A DNA stretch of 26,549 bases from Bacillota bacterium. Lineage in GTDB: Bacteria; Bacillota_E; Sulfobacillia; Sulfobacillales; JAIMBI01. The notes below the pieces were generated by a model that saw only the letters and a program-made list of their open reading frames with translations, was not told the DNA's origin and did not search any database. The position numbers were made by a program, and so were the translations under genes. This document shows, one piece after another, positions 8,168 through 16,405 of the stretch (positions are counted from its first letter, which is position 1; each line of letters starts with the position of its first letter). The DNA is taken from assembly GCA_021828405.1 (NCBI GenBank), contig JAKARZ010000027.1, forward strand, positions 1 through 26,549, given 5' to 3'.

Positions 8168-8190
8168 GCTATCTTAAGGCCCGAGCATGC
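8164..8190. promoter_or_regulatory. GCATGC-N15-GCATGC dyad between the divergent membrane-protein and bioY genes
   Basis: The hexamer GCATGC occurs at 8164-8169 and 8185-8190. With one further base each side, it forms a 7-bp inverted repeat (GCATGCT/AGCATGC) with a 13-bp interior. The half-site spacing resembles BirA operators, which control biotin uptake genes, but the half-site sequence is not the usual GTTAAC type. A role in bioY control is inference. Confidence 0.35.
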
Positions 8191-8290
8191 ACCTGGCAGC
8201 GTTGCCGCGCTAGAACGGCTTCCGCGCCTGACAAGGCGGGGACGCCCGAAGGGGGGAACGCGGCACGTAGCCGCAGTCCATTTGAAAACG

Positions 8291-8875
8291 ATGTCAGCGC
8301 CCCATATTGATCCCTTCGCCCGTCGCCGCGGGGTGGTGCTCGCGGGCCTGATGGCAGCGCTCACGGCGGTCGGTGCCCTGACTGCCATCACCATACCGTT
8401 CCTCTCCCCGGTCCCGTTCACCCTGCAGGTGCTGGCCGTGTTTCTCACCGCGGGCCTGCTGACGCCCCGCTACGCCATTCTGGCGGAGGGCGTCTATCTT
8501 TTGGCCGGGATCCTGGGGCTGCCCGTGTTTGCGGGCGGCGCCCGCGGCCTCGGCGTGCTGCTGGGGCCGTTTGGGGGCTACCTCTTGGCCTACCCCGCGG
8601 CCGCGGGCTTGGGAAGCCTGGCGGCCCGCCGAATGCCTTCCCGCGTCGCACGGGCCGCGGGGTTGGGCACGACCCTCCTGACCATCTATGCCGGCGGCGC
8701 CGCCGGCCTCGTTCTCTTAGGGCACCTCACGCTCGCGCGGGCCGTGGCCGTTGGGGTGCTGCCCTTCATCCCCTGGGACGCCCTAAAGGCCGTGCTGGCC
8801 TACCCCGCCCTGGCTCAGCTCGAGTTGCTCATGCCCAAGGAGCCGGCCCCCGTGGCCGGCGCCGTGCCCTCCTGA
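8291..8875 (+). CDS. bioY: Biotin ECF transporter S component BioY
   Basis: BioY is the membrane substrate-binding subunit that takes up biotin, alone or with a shared EcfAAT module. The 194-residue product has the family pattern: a short basic N-terminus, a first helix, then the SPVPFTLQVLAVFLTAGLL stretch (about 39-58), the glycine-rich GLPVFAGGARGLGVLLGPFGGYLLAYP loop region (about 78-102) and further helices. Length fits the family. The ATG at 8291 gives the expected N-terminus, but no clear ribosome site precedes it; a TTG two codons earlier is an alternative. It is a single gene on the plus strand within a minus-strand block, and no EcfA or EcfT gene is present here. Biotin supply is relevant to acyl-CoA carboxylases. 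Confidence 0.9.
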   Translation: MSAPHIDPFARRRGVVLAGLMAALTAVGALTAITIPFLSPVPFTLQVLAVFLTAGLLTPRYAILAEGVYLLAGILGLPVFAGGARGLGVLLGPFGGYLLAYPAAAGLGSLAARRMPSRVARAAGLGTTLLTIYAGGAAGLVLLGHLTLARAVAVGVLPFIPWDALKAVLAYPALAQLELLMPKEPAPVAGAVPS

Positions 8876-8897
8876 CCCCTCCGCCGCGCCATGTCCG

Positions 8898-10202
8898 TCA
8901 GGACGGCTTGGAGGGGTCCTCGTCGTCCCAGTTCCCAGCGTGGTAGGCGGTCATGTGCCTGCCCGGGGCCGCCGCCTCTTCTGGCGCGTCTTCCGCCGGG
9001 GACTCTGCCGCGCCACTCTCGTCGGCCATCGCCGCAGCGTCGTCAAATTCGGCCTCCCTCTTCGAGAGGGAGATGCGCTTTTGATGCGGATCGACGTACA
9101 AAACCTTCACGCGCACCCGATCCCCCACGCTCACCACATCAGCCGGGGTCTCCACCCGGTAGTCCGCCAGCTGGGAGACGTGGACCAACCCGTCGATGCC
9201 TGGCTCGAGCTCCACGAACACACCGAATGATGCCAACCGAACCACCGTGCCTTCCAGGATCGCCCCCTCGGGGTAGCGCTCCTCCACGAGGTCCCAGGGG
9301 TTGGGGTTAACCTGCCGGAGGCCCAGGGAAATCTTGTGGCGCTCCCGGTCCAGGCGCAGGACCTTCACCCGGATGGTATCCCCAACCTTCAGCAGCTCCG
9401 ACGGATGCTGGATCCGCCCCCACGACATCTCGGAAATGTGCAAGAGGCCATCGGTCCCGCCCATGTCCACAAAAGCGCCAAAGTCAGTCAGGCTCTTCAC
9501 GACGCCTTCGCGCACCTGGCCTTCCTCAATCGAGGCCCACAATTGTTCGCGCTGAGACTTGCCCTCTTCGTCCAGCACCACGCGCCGCGATAGAATGGCG
9601 CGGCGTTTGGACCGATCCAATTCGATCACCCGCACGCGAATCTTTTCGCCCAAGAAGGGCTGCAGGTCGTTGACGAATCCTTTCGCTACGTGCGAGGAGG
9701 GCACGAAGCCCCGCATGCCGACATCAACAACCAATCCTCCCCGGACCACCTCGGTGACCTCCGGCTCCAGCACTTCGCCAGACTTCAGCGCCTGTTCCAG
9801 CTGCGACCAGGCGAGGGTCTCATCCGCGCGGCGCTTGGACAGCCGCAGCATGCCCTCGTCGCCTTCCCACCCCAGGACGAACACAGAGATCTGGTCGCCG
9901 ATCGCCACCACATCCTCGGGTTGGTCGGCCCGCCGATGAGACAGGTCATGCAGGTGGATGATGCCCTCGGACTTTGCGCCGACGTCCACCAGCACCGTGT
10001 CCCCAGAAATTTGTACGACGGTGCCGGTCACGGTTTGCCCGGGCCGCACATCGCCGCCCGCGTGCATGCCCATGGACTGCTCCAGGGCTTCCTGATCGGT
10101 CGCGGTCTCGTCGCCACTGGCCTCGGGGCCTTTGGGCGGCTGCTCTCCAGGTGCCGGGTGGTTCCTGTCCCATCGCTCGTCGGTGTCCGTCCCCATCGCC
10201 AT
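8898..10202 (-). CDS. rpsA: 30S ribosomal protein S1-like RNA-binding protein
   Basis: The 434-residue protein carries four S1 (OB-fold) RNA-binding repeats at about 54-122, 140-205, 225-293 and 310-380; each has the typical G-x-V pattern and a closing K-x-x-L-S-x-R/K motif. Repeats 3 and 4 (LTDFGAFVDMGGTDGLLHISEM and LASFGVFVELEPGIDGLVHVSQ regions) are the most canonical. The first 45 residues and the last 45 are acidic and Ala/Glu/Pro-rich, probably disordered. Four repeats, not six, are usual for the Firmicute S1 homologue (YpfD in B. subtilis), which likewise sits next to cmk. A GGGAGG site lies about 12 nt before the ATG at 10202; a second ATG two codons in is possible. Its stop is 22 bp from the convergent bioY stop. 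Confidence 0.93.
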   Translation of the reverse strand: MAMGTDTDERWDRNHPAPGEQPPKGPEASGDETATDQEALEQSMGMHAGGDVRPGQTVTGTVVQISGDTVLVDVGAKSEGIIHLHDLSHRRADQPEDVVAIGDQISVFVLGWEGDEGMLRLSKRRADETLAWSQLEQALKSGEVLEPEVTEVVRGGLVVDVGMRGFVPSSHVAKGFVNDLQPFLGEKIRVRVIELDRSKRRAILSRRVVLDEEGKSQREQLWASIEEGQVREGVVKSLTDFGAFVDMGGTDGLLHISEMSWGRIQHPSELLKVGDTIRVKVLRLDRERHKISLGLRQVNPNPWDLVEERYPEGAILEGTVVRLASFGVFVELEPGIDGLVHVSQLADYRVETPADVVSVGDRVRVKVLYVDPHQKRISLSKREAEFDDAAAMADESGAAESPAEDAPEEAAAPGRHMTAYHAGNWDDEDPSKPS

Positions 10203-10265
10203 CCCCCGTGTAGACCTCCCTAAAAGATGCCATCGGCATCGTCATCCATCGTTGTCTGAGCCATG

Positions 10266-10853
10266 TTATACCTTTTCCGCCGCCCCGGCCACACTGCCAG
10301 GATGAAGCGCCACATTCACCGCAATCTGGGTTCGAATCGCCTCCCGAATCCGGAAGCTGGCGTCATCCAAAGACTGCTCCGGTGGAATGGTAAACGCCCC
10401 TCCCACCTGAAAGGTCACCGTCCGGCGAAACCGATAGCGCCCCACTAATCCCACCGGCACGATGGGACACCCTGTCTTGCGGGCCAAGTAGGCGGCACCC
10501 CGGCGCAGCTCCTGCAGCTCCCCCGTCTCGCTGCGGTGCCCTTCAGGAAACAGGATCAGCATGCCCCCCGCCTCTAGGACCGCCAGCGACGTCCTAAGCG
10601 ACTGGCGGTCGGGATGGCCGCGGCGCACGGGATACGCGTGCACCTGACGAATCAGCCAGCCAAGCCCGGGGGTGCGAAACAACTCCGCCTTGGCCATGTA
10701 CCAAGCGGGCCGCCGCATCAGCGCGCCGAGCGTGGGCGGGTCAAACGCGGTCAGGTGGTTGCACACCACGATCGTGGGGCCTTTGGGCACCGGCTCTCCC
10801 TCCAGCCGGAGCCGAAACATGAGCCCCAACGCCATCCGGACCACCCAGTACAA
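10266..10853 (-). CDS. plsC: 1-acyl-sn-glycerol-3-phosphate acyltransferase (PlsC family)
   Basis: PlsC-type enzymes transfer an acyl chain to lysophosphatidic acid at the membrane to give phosphatidic acid. The 195-residue protein has the catalytic H-x4-D motif as NHLTAFDPP with His33 and Asp38. The substrate motif FPEGHRS is at about 102-108, with His where Thr is usual. A C-terminal VPVGL-type segment (about 131-136) follows. An N-terminal hydrophobic stretch fits membrane association. The annotated start is TTG at 10853, 13 nt beyond the cmk stop; a CTG four codons earlier lies closer to AGGTGA. The exact start is therefore uncertain. It is cotranscribed with cmk and probably rpsA. Confidence 0.88.
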   Translation of the reverse strand: MYWVVRMALGLMFRLRLEGEPVPKGPTIVVCNHLTAFDPPTLGALMRRPAWYMAKAELFRTPGLGWLIRQVHAYPVRRGHPDRQSLRTSLAVLEAGGMLILFPEGHRSETGELQELRRGAAYLARKTGCPIVPVGLVGRYRFRRTVTFQVGGAFTIPPEQSLDDASFRIREAIRTQIAVNVALHPGSVAGAAEKV

Positions 10854-10866
10854 GAGGCAGTACAGG

Positions 10867-11562
10867 TCAAATCACCTGCCCCCGGATCACCGCCAGAATC
10901 TGGTCAACCACCTGATCGATCGACAGCTCGGTGGTATCGATCGCATGCGCATCGGCCGCACACTGCAATGGAGCCACCGTGCGGGTGGAGTCCATGCGGT
11001 CCCGGTCGATAATTTCCTGCCGCAGCCCCGCCGCGTCCACCTCAAAGCCGCGCGCAGCCAGCTCTCGGTGCCGCCGCGCCGCCCGAGCGTCGAGGGACGC
11101 CGTGAGGAAAAATTTAAAGGGCGCGCTCGGCAGCACATGGGTCCCAATGTCGCGGCCATCCATCACGACGCCGCCCAACTCGGCCAGCGCCCGCTGGCGT
11201 TCCACCATGCCGGCCCGGACACCGGGCACGCTCGCGACCTGGGCCACCGTGGCATGCACCTCGGGCCGACGGATGGCGACGGTGACGTCCTGCCCGTCCA
11301 GCCATACCCGCAACTGGCGATTCGGATCTTCCGCGACGTGAATGTCCGCCTCCTGGAGCAATTGAACCAGGCGGACGGGATCGGCCACGTCCGTCCCCGT
11401 CGCCAGCGCCTTTAAAGTCAACGCGCGGTACATGGCCCCCGTGTCGAGGTACAACAGTCCGAGCCGCGACGCCACCAAGCGGGCGACCGTACTCTTCCCG
11501 GCCCCCGCCGGCCCGTCGACCGCCACCACTAAGGCCGATCGCTTCTCGGCTTCTCCCTGCAT
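10867..11562 (-). CDS. cmk: Cytidylate kinase
   Basis: Cmk phosphorylates CMP and dCMP with ATP in the cytoplasm. The 231-residue product has a P-loop GPAGAGKST at 17-25, then the family's LGLLYLDTGAMYRALT substrate region (about 34-49), the MDGRDIGT motif near 134-141 and the basic lid RDRMDSTRTVAPL near 187-199. Length is normal for bacterial Cmk. The ATG at 11562 follows no strong ribosome site. The plsC-like gene begins immediately after its stop, and aroH lies 81 bp upstream on the same strand. The adjacency to an S1 gene is a widely conserved bacterial pattern. Confidence 0.96.
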   Translation of the reverse strand: MQGEAEKRSALVVAVDGPAGAGKSTVARLVASRLGLLYLDTGAMYRALTLKALATGTDVADPVRLVQLLQEADIHVAEDPNRQLRVWLDGQDVTVAIRRPEVHATVAQVASVPGVRAGMVERQRALAELGGVVMDGRDIGTHVLPSAPFKFFLTASLDARAARRHRELAARGFEVDAAGLRQEIIDRDRMDSTRTVAPLQCAADAHAIDTTELSIDQVVDQILAVIRGQVI

Positions 11563-11643
11563 GCGACCCCATCATCCTAACTGCGCCCGACTGCGTCCAA
11601 CCTGCGTCCCTCCGGGTCCATCGTCCGCGGCTCCGCCGCCGGC

Positions 11644-12000
11644 TCACTCCCCGGCCCAGTCTGACCTCAGCCGGCGCGCGTCCCCACGGTATACGTGCAC
11701 CGGTGCCACGAGCCGGGAGCGCTCGACCAGCATCATAACCCGCAACACCCGGGCGGGTGCCCCGGGAACGGCCACCTCCTGCATGCACATCAGCGCCACG
11801 GCATTCCATCCCAGATACCGCGCGGCCTCCGCCGGAAAGGCGGCATTCAGATCCGGTGTCAGGGTGAACAGCACGGCCACCAATTCGGACGGGGCCAGCG
11901 CATTGGCCCGCTGCATCTCGCCGAGAAGGTCTCCCGCCGCCTCCAAAATGTCCTCCCGTGTGTTGGCGGGCACTGATATGGCCCCCCGGATGGCCAGCAT
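11644..12000 (-). CDS. aroH: Chorismate mutase, AroH type
   Basis: AroH converts chorismate to prephenate on the way to phenylalanine and tyrosine. The 118-residue product fits the trimeric AroH family. Active-site residues align with the B. subtilis enzyme: Arg5, Phe55, Arg61, Cys72, Glu75, Arg87 and Tyr104, in the contexts AIRGAISV, TPDLNAAFPAEAAR, CMQE and RVMMLV. The start is ATG 12000 just after AGGGGGGATGG; the open frame continues 57 codons upstream, but that part overlaps the zinc-ribbon gene in another frame and is not homologous. The zinc-ribbon gene ends 50 bp upstream. Placement next to cmk suggests cotranscription. Confidence 0.95.
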   Translation of the reverse strand: MLAIRGAISVPANTREDILEAAGDLLGEMQRANALAPSELVAVLFTLTPDLNAAFPAEAARYLGWNAVALMCMQEVAVPGAPARVLRVMMLVERSRLVAPVHVYRGDARRLRSDWAGE

Positions 12001-12050
12001 TCCATCCCCCCTGCCCGCCGAGCATATCATGGGCCACGCGCCGCGTCGCC

Positions 12051-12218
12051 TCAGCGCGGGAACGACACCGCGTGCTGGGCGTCGCGCCGGACCCGATCCT
12101 GGCACGCCTCGCACACATACGGCTCGGGTACCTCCGGGTGCTCCCGCAGCCGCTCGTAGTCCTCCTGCCACTTCGCAAGCTCAACGGCCTGCCCGCATAT
12201 CCCGCACTTGACTTCCAC
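12051..12218 (-). CDS. Small zinc-ribbon protein, YlaI-like (DUF2197)
   Basis: This 55-codon gene is short and easily missed. It starts at GTG 12218 after GGGAGGGG and ends at TGA 12051-12053. The product begins MEVKCGICGQAVEL and has two CxxC knuckles, Cys5/Cys8 and Cys36/Cys39, the second in YVCEACQDRV. The pattern closely matches the Bacillus YlaI family (DUF2197), small zinc-ribbon proteins of unknown role. The internal segment between the knuckles is rich in Glu and Arg. It lies upstream of aroH on the same strand and is divergent from the SWIM gene across a 75-bp gap. Function is unknown; zinc binding is inferred from the cysteines. Confidence 0.78.
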   Translation of the reverse strand: MEVKCGICGQAVELAKWQEDYERLREHPEVPEPYVCEACQDRVRRDAQHAVSFPR

Positions 12219-12253
12219 TCGAATCCCCTCCCACTATGGTCCCACGATGGCAT

Positions 12254-12272
12254 GGCGGCCCGATGGGCCGCC
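12254..12272. promoter_or_regulatory. Perfect 8-bp inverted repeat in the divergent gap before the SWIM gene
   Basis: GGCGGCCC (12254-12261) and GGGCCGCC (12265-12272) flank a GAT loop between the divergent zinc-ribbon and SWIM genes. It may be a shared operator or a transcript hairpin. No convincing promoter could be placed on either side. Confidence 0.4.
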
Positions 12273-12293
12273 CCGCGAGACGTGAGGTGCTGC

Positions 12294-13388
12294 GTGGACG
12301 ACAACTCAAGGCCCCAGTCCCCCGTGGATCCGGCAGTCCGGCACCAGCGCATGGCGCTCGCGGCCGGCCCGCTCTCCCTTGCGGCGGTGTGGGCCGCGCT
12401 CCCGGCCACGCGCCGCGAACCTGCGCGCGACTATCTTGCCCAGGACCGTCTGGCCCACTGCTTTCGACGCGGCCGCGCCTACCTGGCCGTCCTCCGCGGC
12501 CACCAAGACGTCTACCACGTCTATTGTGAAGACGGCCCCGACGTCTGGCAAGTGGGGTGCACCTGCGGCCGGCGGCTGCCCTGCGCCCACGCCGGCGCCC
12601 TGCTGTTTGCGATCGCCCAGGATCCGACGCAGTTTGCCGCGTGGACCCCGGCCGCCCGGCGATGGCAGTCCCAGGCCGACTGGGCCTGGGACTGGGCCTG
12701 CGGCGGCTCGTTTCCCTGGGCCGCCCTGAGCCCGGACCAGCCGCTCGCCGAGCCGGCCGCCCCCGACGCCCCCTTGCCGGCCTCCGCGGAAGCACTGGGC
12801 AACCTGTCCAGCCGCCAGCTCAAGGCCGCCCTCCCGGAACTGGTTGCGGCCGCCCACCCCAGTTGGTGGGAGCACCAGGGGTTTCTCACTGCCGTGGCCG
12901 GCGCCTTTCAGCGCCTGACCCGCGCAGGCCCGGACCCGGCGGTGCAGGTCGAGTGGATCCATCGGCTCGCGGAGGAACCCCGCATCCCCTGCGGGCCCCT
13001 CTTTCCATCCGGTGAGGCGCCAAACCCCGCCGCCGCGGCGGCTTGGCGCAGCGCGTTATGGGCCCGGGCCAGCGCCCACGCGCTCGACCCGCGGCCGTCT
13101 CAGGCGCTGGCCGTGCGGGCCCTGCTGGCTCTCACCCCGCTTGCCGCAACCTACCCCGAGGTCCTGAGCGAATTTGCCTGGGCGCTGCCCGATGGACTCA
13201 GCCGAGCCGAGCTGCTCCTGCGGCAAAGTCGCGCGGCCGAAGCTTGGTGGCACCTGTCCGACACCGCCGATGGGAAGTCCGACCCGTTTCACCCGACCGC
13301 CCGAGATCCGTACCGCCAGGCCACCCAGCGCCTCGCCGCGTCTCTCATCACCGGAGAGGTCCACACCCTGCCCGGCCCCCAGGAGTGA
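12294..13388 (+). CDS. SWIM zinc-finger protein
   Basis: The product is about 364 residues from the GTG at 12294, which is preceded by GAGGTG; the frame stays open much further upstream, but that part overlaps the divergent zinc-ribbon gene and is not protein-like. A SWIM zinc finger (CxCx5CxH) is formed by Cys89, Cys91, Cys97 and His99, in the context GCTCGRRLPCAHAGALLFAI. SWIM domains bind DNA or protein and in Firmicutes often occur in stand-alone proteins or beside SNF2 helicases; no helicase is present here. The remaining sequence is Ala/Pro/Trp-rich and probably helical, with no other domain I recognise. The stop codon abuts the convergent phosphoribosyltransferase stop. Confidence 0.8.
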   Translation: MDDNSRPQSPVDPAVRHQRMALAAGPLSLAAVWAALPATRREPARDYLAQDRLAHCFRRGRAYLAVLRGHQDVYHVYCEDGPDVWQVGCTCGRRLPCAHAGALLFAIAQDPTQFAAWTPAARRWQSQADWAWDWACGGSFPWAALSPDQPLAEPAAPDAPLPASAEALGNLSSRQLKAALPELVAAAHPSWWEHQGFLTAVAGAFQRLTRAGPDPAVQVEWIHRLAEEPRIPCGPLFPSGEAPNPAAAAAWRSALWARASAHALDPRPSQALAVRALLALTPLAATYPEVLSEFAWALPDGLSRAELLLRQSRAAEAWWHLSDTADGKSDPFHPTARDPYRQATQRLAASLITGEVHTLPGPQE

Positions 13389-14438
13389 TCAGCCGCGCCG
13401 CACCAGGCCTTCCGTCTCCGTGATCCCGGGGAGGCGGCCACGCTTCGCCACGGGGCGTCCGGACACTTCTTTCAGGTCCATCGTGAAGTCCAGCGGCGGC
13501 GCGGCGGCAACGTAATGCCCCACGCCAAAACCCGCCGCTCCCGCCTCCCGCAGCGCCGCCACGCGCTCGGGGGACAAGCCTCCCGACACAAAAATTCCGA
13601 CATGACCGAATCCGGCCCGGTCCAGGTGCACACGCAGTTCCCTCACCAGCCCCGGCGTGACGCCGCCCCGCTCCCGCGGGGTATCTAATCGGACGCTGCT
13701 GAGCGACGGGAGGGCGCGCGCCACCCGAAGCGCCTCTTCAACCTCATCGTGAAACGTGTCCACCAGCACCGTGCGGGGCACCGCCGCCGGCATCACGGCG
13801 TCGAAAAGGCGCGCGACGGACAGGGTGTCGCCCACCATGAGCATGAGCGCGTGCGGCATGGTGCCCGCGGGCACCATGCCGGCCTGCCGCGCTCCCAAAA
13901 TCGTGGATACGCCCTGGAATCCCGCCACCAGCGTGGCTCGGTCCATCACCGAGGCCACGGCGGGGTGCACATGCCGCGCTCCGAACGAAATGACCGGCGC
14001 CCCGCCGGCCTCCGCCACCACCGCCGCCGCTGCCGTGGCCCAGCCCGAGGATGCGGCCAGCATTCCCAGCACCGCCGTCTCAAATAGGGCAAATTGCCGG
14101 TACGGCCCGCGAATGCGGAGCACCACCTGGTTCGCCGTCACCCGGGTCCCCTCCGGCGTCGCCCAAAGCTCCAGCCCGCGCCCCGACAGGAGGTCAATGG
14201 CCTCGTCCATTCCGGCCAGCAGCCCGCCACGGTTCGCAAACACTTCCGCTGTCACCACTTGCTGAGCGAGTCCCTGCTTCTCAAGCACCTCAAGCGTGCC
14301 GACGAAGTAGACGTCGGCCGTCAGCCCGGCCAGCACTTGGTCGGGGGTCGCGGAGCGCACGGGCGACGGCTCCGGCCGCCACCGGGCCACCTCGCCCCAC
14401 GACAGTCCCGGCGGCGGAGGCGGGTCTAAGCTCGCCAC
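13389..14438 (-). CDS. pncB: Nicotinate phosphoribosyltransferase-like protein
   Basis: The 349-residue product belongs to the short nicotinate phosphoribosyltransferase group, which makes nicotinate mononucleotide for NAD salvage. Visible family marks are [12 protein letters not shown] near 41-52, the [10 protein letters not shown] segment (about 150-159), the [12 protein letters not shown] region (about 193-204), [11 protein letters not shown] and SVRLDTP (about 225-255), and the phosphate-binding [10 protein letters not shown] near 282-291. The group is often annotated loosely and includes quinolinate-type relatives, so exact substrate use is inferred. The start is GTG at 14438, 13 nt inside the RidA gene, so translation is probably coupled. 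Its TGA lies directly against the SWIM gene's stop. Confidence 0.85.
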   Translation of the reverse strand: MASLDPPPPPGLSWGEVARWRPEPSPVRSATPDQVLAGLTADVYFVGTLEVLEKQGLAQQVVTAEVFANRGGLLAGMDEAIDLLSGRGLELWATPEGTRVTANQVVLRIRGPYRQFALFETAVLGMLAASSGWATAAAAVVAEAGGAPVISFGARHVHPAVASVMDRATLVAGFQGVSTILGARQAGMVPAGTMPHALMLMVGDTLSVARLFDAVMPAAVPRTVLVDTFHDEVEEALRVARALPSLSSVRLDTPRERGGVTPGLVRELRVHLDRAGFGHVGIFVSGGLSPERVAALREAGAAGFGVGHYVAAAPPLDFTMDLKEVSGRPVAKRGRLPGITETEGLVRRG

Positions 14439-14917
14439 GAGAAAATCACTTCAACCTCGACCGGCGCGTCGAGCGGCAGCGCACTCACGCCCACCGCCGA
14501 CCGGCTGTGCCGCCCTGTTTCGCCAAAGACACTCTGCAGCAATTCGGAAGCCCCGTTGATCACCGCGGGCTGCGCGTGAAAGTCCGGCGGCGATTGAACA
14601 AAGCCAACCACCTTCAAGACGCCCGTCAGGCGGTCGACCCCTCCGACCGCCGCCGCCGCCGCCGCCAGCGCGTTTAAGGCACACTGCCGCGCAGCCGCCG
14701 CAGCGTCTTCCACACTCACGGCATCGCCCACGGCGCCCGTCACCACCAGCCGCCCCTCCACCGACGGCAACTGGCCCGATGTCCAGCACTGATCCCCCAC
14801 CACGCGGGCGGGTACGTAAACCGCCACCGGTGCCGGCGCCACCGGTAGGGTGATTCCCAACGCGCCGAGCCGTGCCGACACCGTGCCCGCACCCGCCGCC
14901 TCGCTGCCAGATGCCAT
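14426..14917 (-). CDS. RidA/YjgF-family enamine deaminase-like protein
   Basis: RidA proteins hydrolyse reactive enamine and imine intermediates produced by PLP enzymes. This 163-residue member belongs to the longer subgroup of about 150 residues: an N-terminal [29 protein letters not shown] near 46-51, [20 protein letters not shown] and the conserved Arg in [10 protein letters not shown] (about 135-144). The ATG at 14917 was chosen because the open frame's first ATG (14986) lies upstream of the predicted transcription start. The ATG at 14935 is the alternative. It overlaps the downstream phosphoribosyltransferase start by 13 nt. Confidence 0.88.
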   Translation of the reverse strand: MASGSEAAGAGTVSARLGALGITLPVAPAPVAVYVPARVVGDQCWTSGQLPSVEGRLVVTGAVGDAVSVEDAAAAARQCALNALAAAAAAVGGVDRLTGVLKVVGFVQSPPDFHAQPAVINGASELLQSVFGETGRHSRSAVGVSALPLDAPVEVEVIFSWRA

Positions 14918-14948
14918 TGACTCATCGCCGCCCATCGTGCAATTCGGT

Positions 14949-14966
14949 CCGCCCCACGAGGGGCGG
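14949..14966 (-). other. 7-bp hairpin in the ridA leader
   Basis: CCGCCCC (14949-14955) and GGGGCGG (14960-14966) flank a four-base loop that reads TCGT in the transcript. It lies between the -10 box and the ridA start, within the presumed 5' leader. No T-run follows, so a terminator is unlikely. Confidence 0.4.
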
Positions 14967-14976
14967 CCGTTCCCCG

Positions 14977-15005
14977 AGACTAGCATCCGCCCGATCCGCG
15001 GTCAA
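14977..15005 (-). promoter_or_regulatory. Sigma-A-type promoter for the ridA-pncB pair
   Basis: On the minus strand TTGACC (15000-15005) and TAGTCT (14977-14982) are 17 bp apart. Transcription would begin near 14970, about 35-50 nt before the likely ridA starts. The -35 box is strong and the -10 box moderate. Confidence 0.6.
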
Positions 15006-15370
15006 TGCAAAGAAAGCCCACAACCCCGCGCCGCCGCGCCCAACGCCGAGGGAACCTCGACACCTCAGAGGCGCACCTCCAAGTTGCTCGGACTGCGGCC
15101 GCCGCGGCACCCCCTCCCGGCCCCCGATCTTGGGCTCCTGATGCAAGACGACCTCCGAGCGTCACCGAGGCCGAAGCAGGGCAACGGGTATCGGACTCAG
15201 CGCGGCGCCTCGCAGTTCCTCGGCACCGCCCCGAGCCTTCCTAGCGACCACGCTCTCTCTAATATCGACGTGACGCCGAGCGACCCACCTGGGCAGCCGC
15301 GGCGAAAGCCCAGACCGCTTGGCGTAAGGTGGGCCGCGGTCACTCGCCGCGATCGGGGGAAGCGCCGCGC
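15006..15370. other. Gene-poor stretch between fabH and the ridA promoter
   Basis: About 365 bp in which several open frames exist on both strands, but none has a ribosome site, a recognisable domain or natural amino-acid composition. A weak CGCGG/CCGCG dyad lies near 15337-15354, and no clear terminator for fabH is visible. I see nothing else here. Confidence 0.5.
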
Positions 15371-16405
15371 CTACCCCCAGTCCGCATCCACCGGGGGCAC
15401 GGCGGTGCAGGTGAGGACGCTGGCCGCCCACGAGAATCCTGAGCCGAATGCCACCGTCAGCAGCCGCTGTCCCCGCTCAATCAGGCCCTGCTGAATCGCT
15501 TCCACCAGCGCAATGCCTATCGAGGCCGATCCGGTGTTCGCAAACCGCGACACATTGCTGTACATCTTGCCCACCTCCACCTTGAGGCGCTCGGCCACCG
15601 CATCCAGGATGCGCTGGTTGGCCTGGTGCGGCACGATCCACGCGATGTCGGACAGCCGAAGGTCAGCCTGCGCCAGCGCCTCGTGGGCCGCTTCGGTCAT
15701 GTGGACCACGGCGCTGCGAAATACATAGGGACCATGCATGACAATCTTATGATGATGGCCCGCCGCCACGAGCTCGGGCGTCAGGGGATGCTTGGTGCCC
15801 CCGTACGGCTTGCCCAAAATACCGGCGTCGCGCCCATCCGTCCGGGCGGTGAGGCTCGTCACCACGAGCCCCTCGGCTTCGCTTCCCGGGAGCACGAGCG
15901 CCGCCGCGGCTCCATCGCCAAACAGCACCGCCGTCGATCGGTCCGACCAGTCCATCGCCTTGCTCAGCAGTTCGCACCCGATCAGTAGCACGGGCTCGCC
16001 GAGGCGCGCCCGCGCGTCCGCCAGCCCCAGTGCCGCCACAAAGCCGGCACAGCCCCCGGTGACATCCAGCGCCACGGCATTCACCGCCCCGATGGCGGCC
16101 TGCACGAAAGCCGCCGTCGCCGGATTCCACATCTCGGGAGTGTCCGTCGAGACCAGCACCCAGCGAAGCTCACCGGCAGGGAACTTCGCCGCCGCCAGGC
16201 ACCGCTCCGCGGCCCGCGTGGCCAGCGTGGCCGTAGACTCGTCGTCCGCCGCCATCCGCCGCTCCTCAATGCCGGTGCGCACGCGAATCCACTCGTCCGA
16301 TGTGTCGACGTACTGCGCCCACTCGCTGTTGGTCATCCGCCGGCGGGGAACATACGCCCCAATGGCCGCAACCACGGCGGGACGCTCCCTCACGAGCGGG
16401 GTCAT
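15371..16405 (-). CDS. fabH: 3-oxoacyl-ACP synthase III (FabH family)
   Basis: The 344-residue thiolase-fold enzyme condenses an acyl-CoA with malonyl-ACP, or performs a related Claisen reaction. The full Cys-His-Asn triad is present: Cys119 in DVTGGCAGF, His260 in VPHQANQRI and Asn290 in [11 protein letters not shown]. The N-terminus ([25 protein letters not shown]...RTGIEERR) is canonical. The start is ATG 16405, which overlaps the coxS stop as ATGA, so the two are translationally coupled; the longer frame upstream is a shadow of coxS. No other fatty-acid synthesis gene is adjacent. Housekeeping FabH and a specialised FabH-like enzyme cannot be told apart from sequence alone. The coupling to a molybdenum-hydroxylase subunit is unusual. 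Confidence 0.93.
   Translation of the reverse strand: MTPLVRERPAVVAAIGAYVPRRRMTNSEWAQYVDTSDEWIRVRTGIEERRMAADDESTATLATRAAERCLAAAKFPAGELRWVLVSTDTPEMWNPATAAFVQAAIGAVNAVALDVTGGCAGFVAALGLADARARLGEPVLLIGCELLSKAMDWSDRSTAVLFGDGAAAALVLPGSEAEGLVVTSLTARTDGRDAGILGKPYGGTKHPLTPELVAAGHHHKIVMHGPYVFRSAVVHMTEAAHEALAQADLRLSDIAWIVPHQANQRILDAVAERLKVEVGKMYSNVSRFANTGSASIGIALVEAIQQGLIERGQRLLTVAFGSGFSWAASVLTCTAVPPVDADWG

Noticed and set aside
11580..11609. Three imperfect 10-bp units (CTGCGYCC) between aroH and cmk
   Set aside because: Copies are short and diverged; chance similarity in GC-rich DNA cannot be excluded.
11114..12409. A 431-codon minus-strand frame
   Set aside because: It covers cmk, aroH and the zinc-ribbon gene in another frame and is Gly/Arg-rich.
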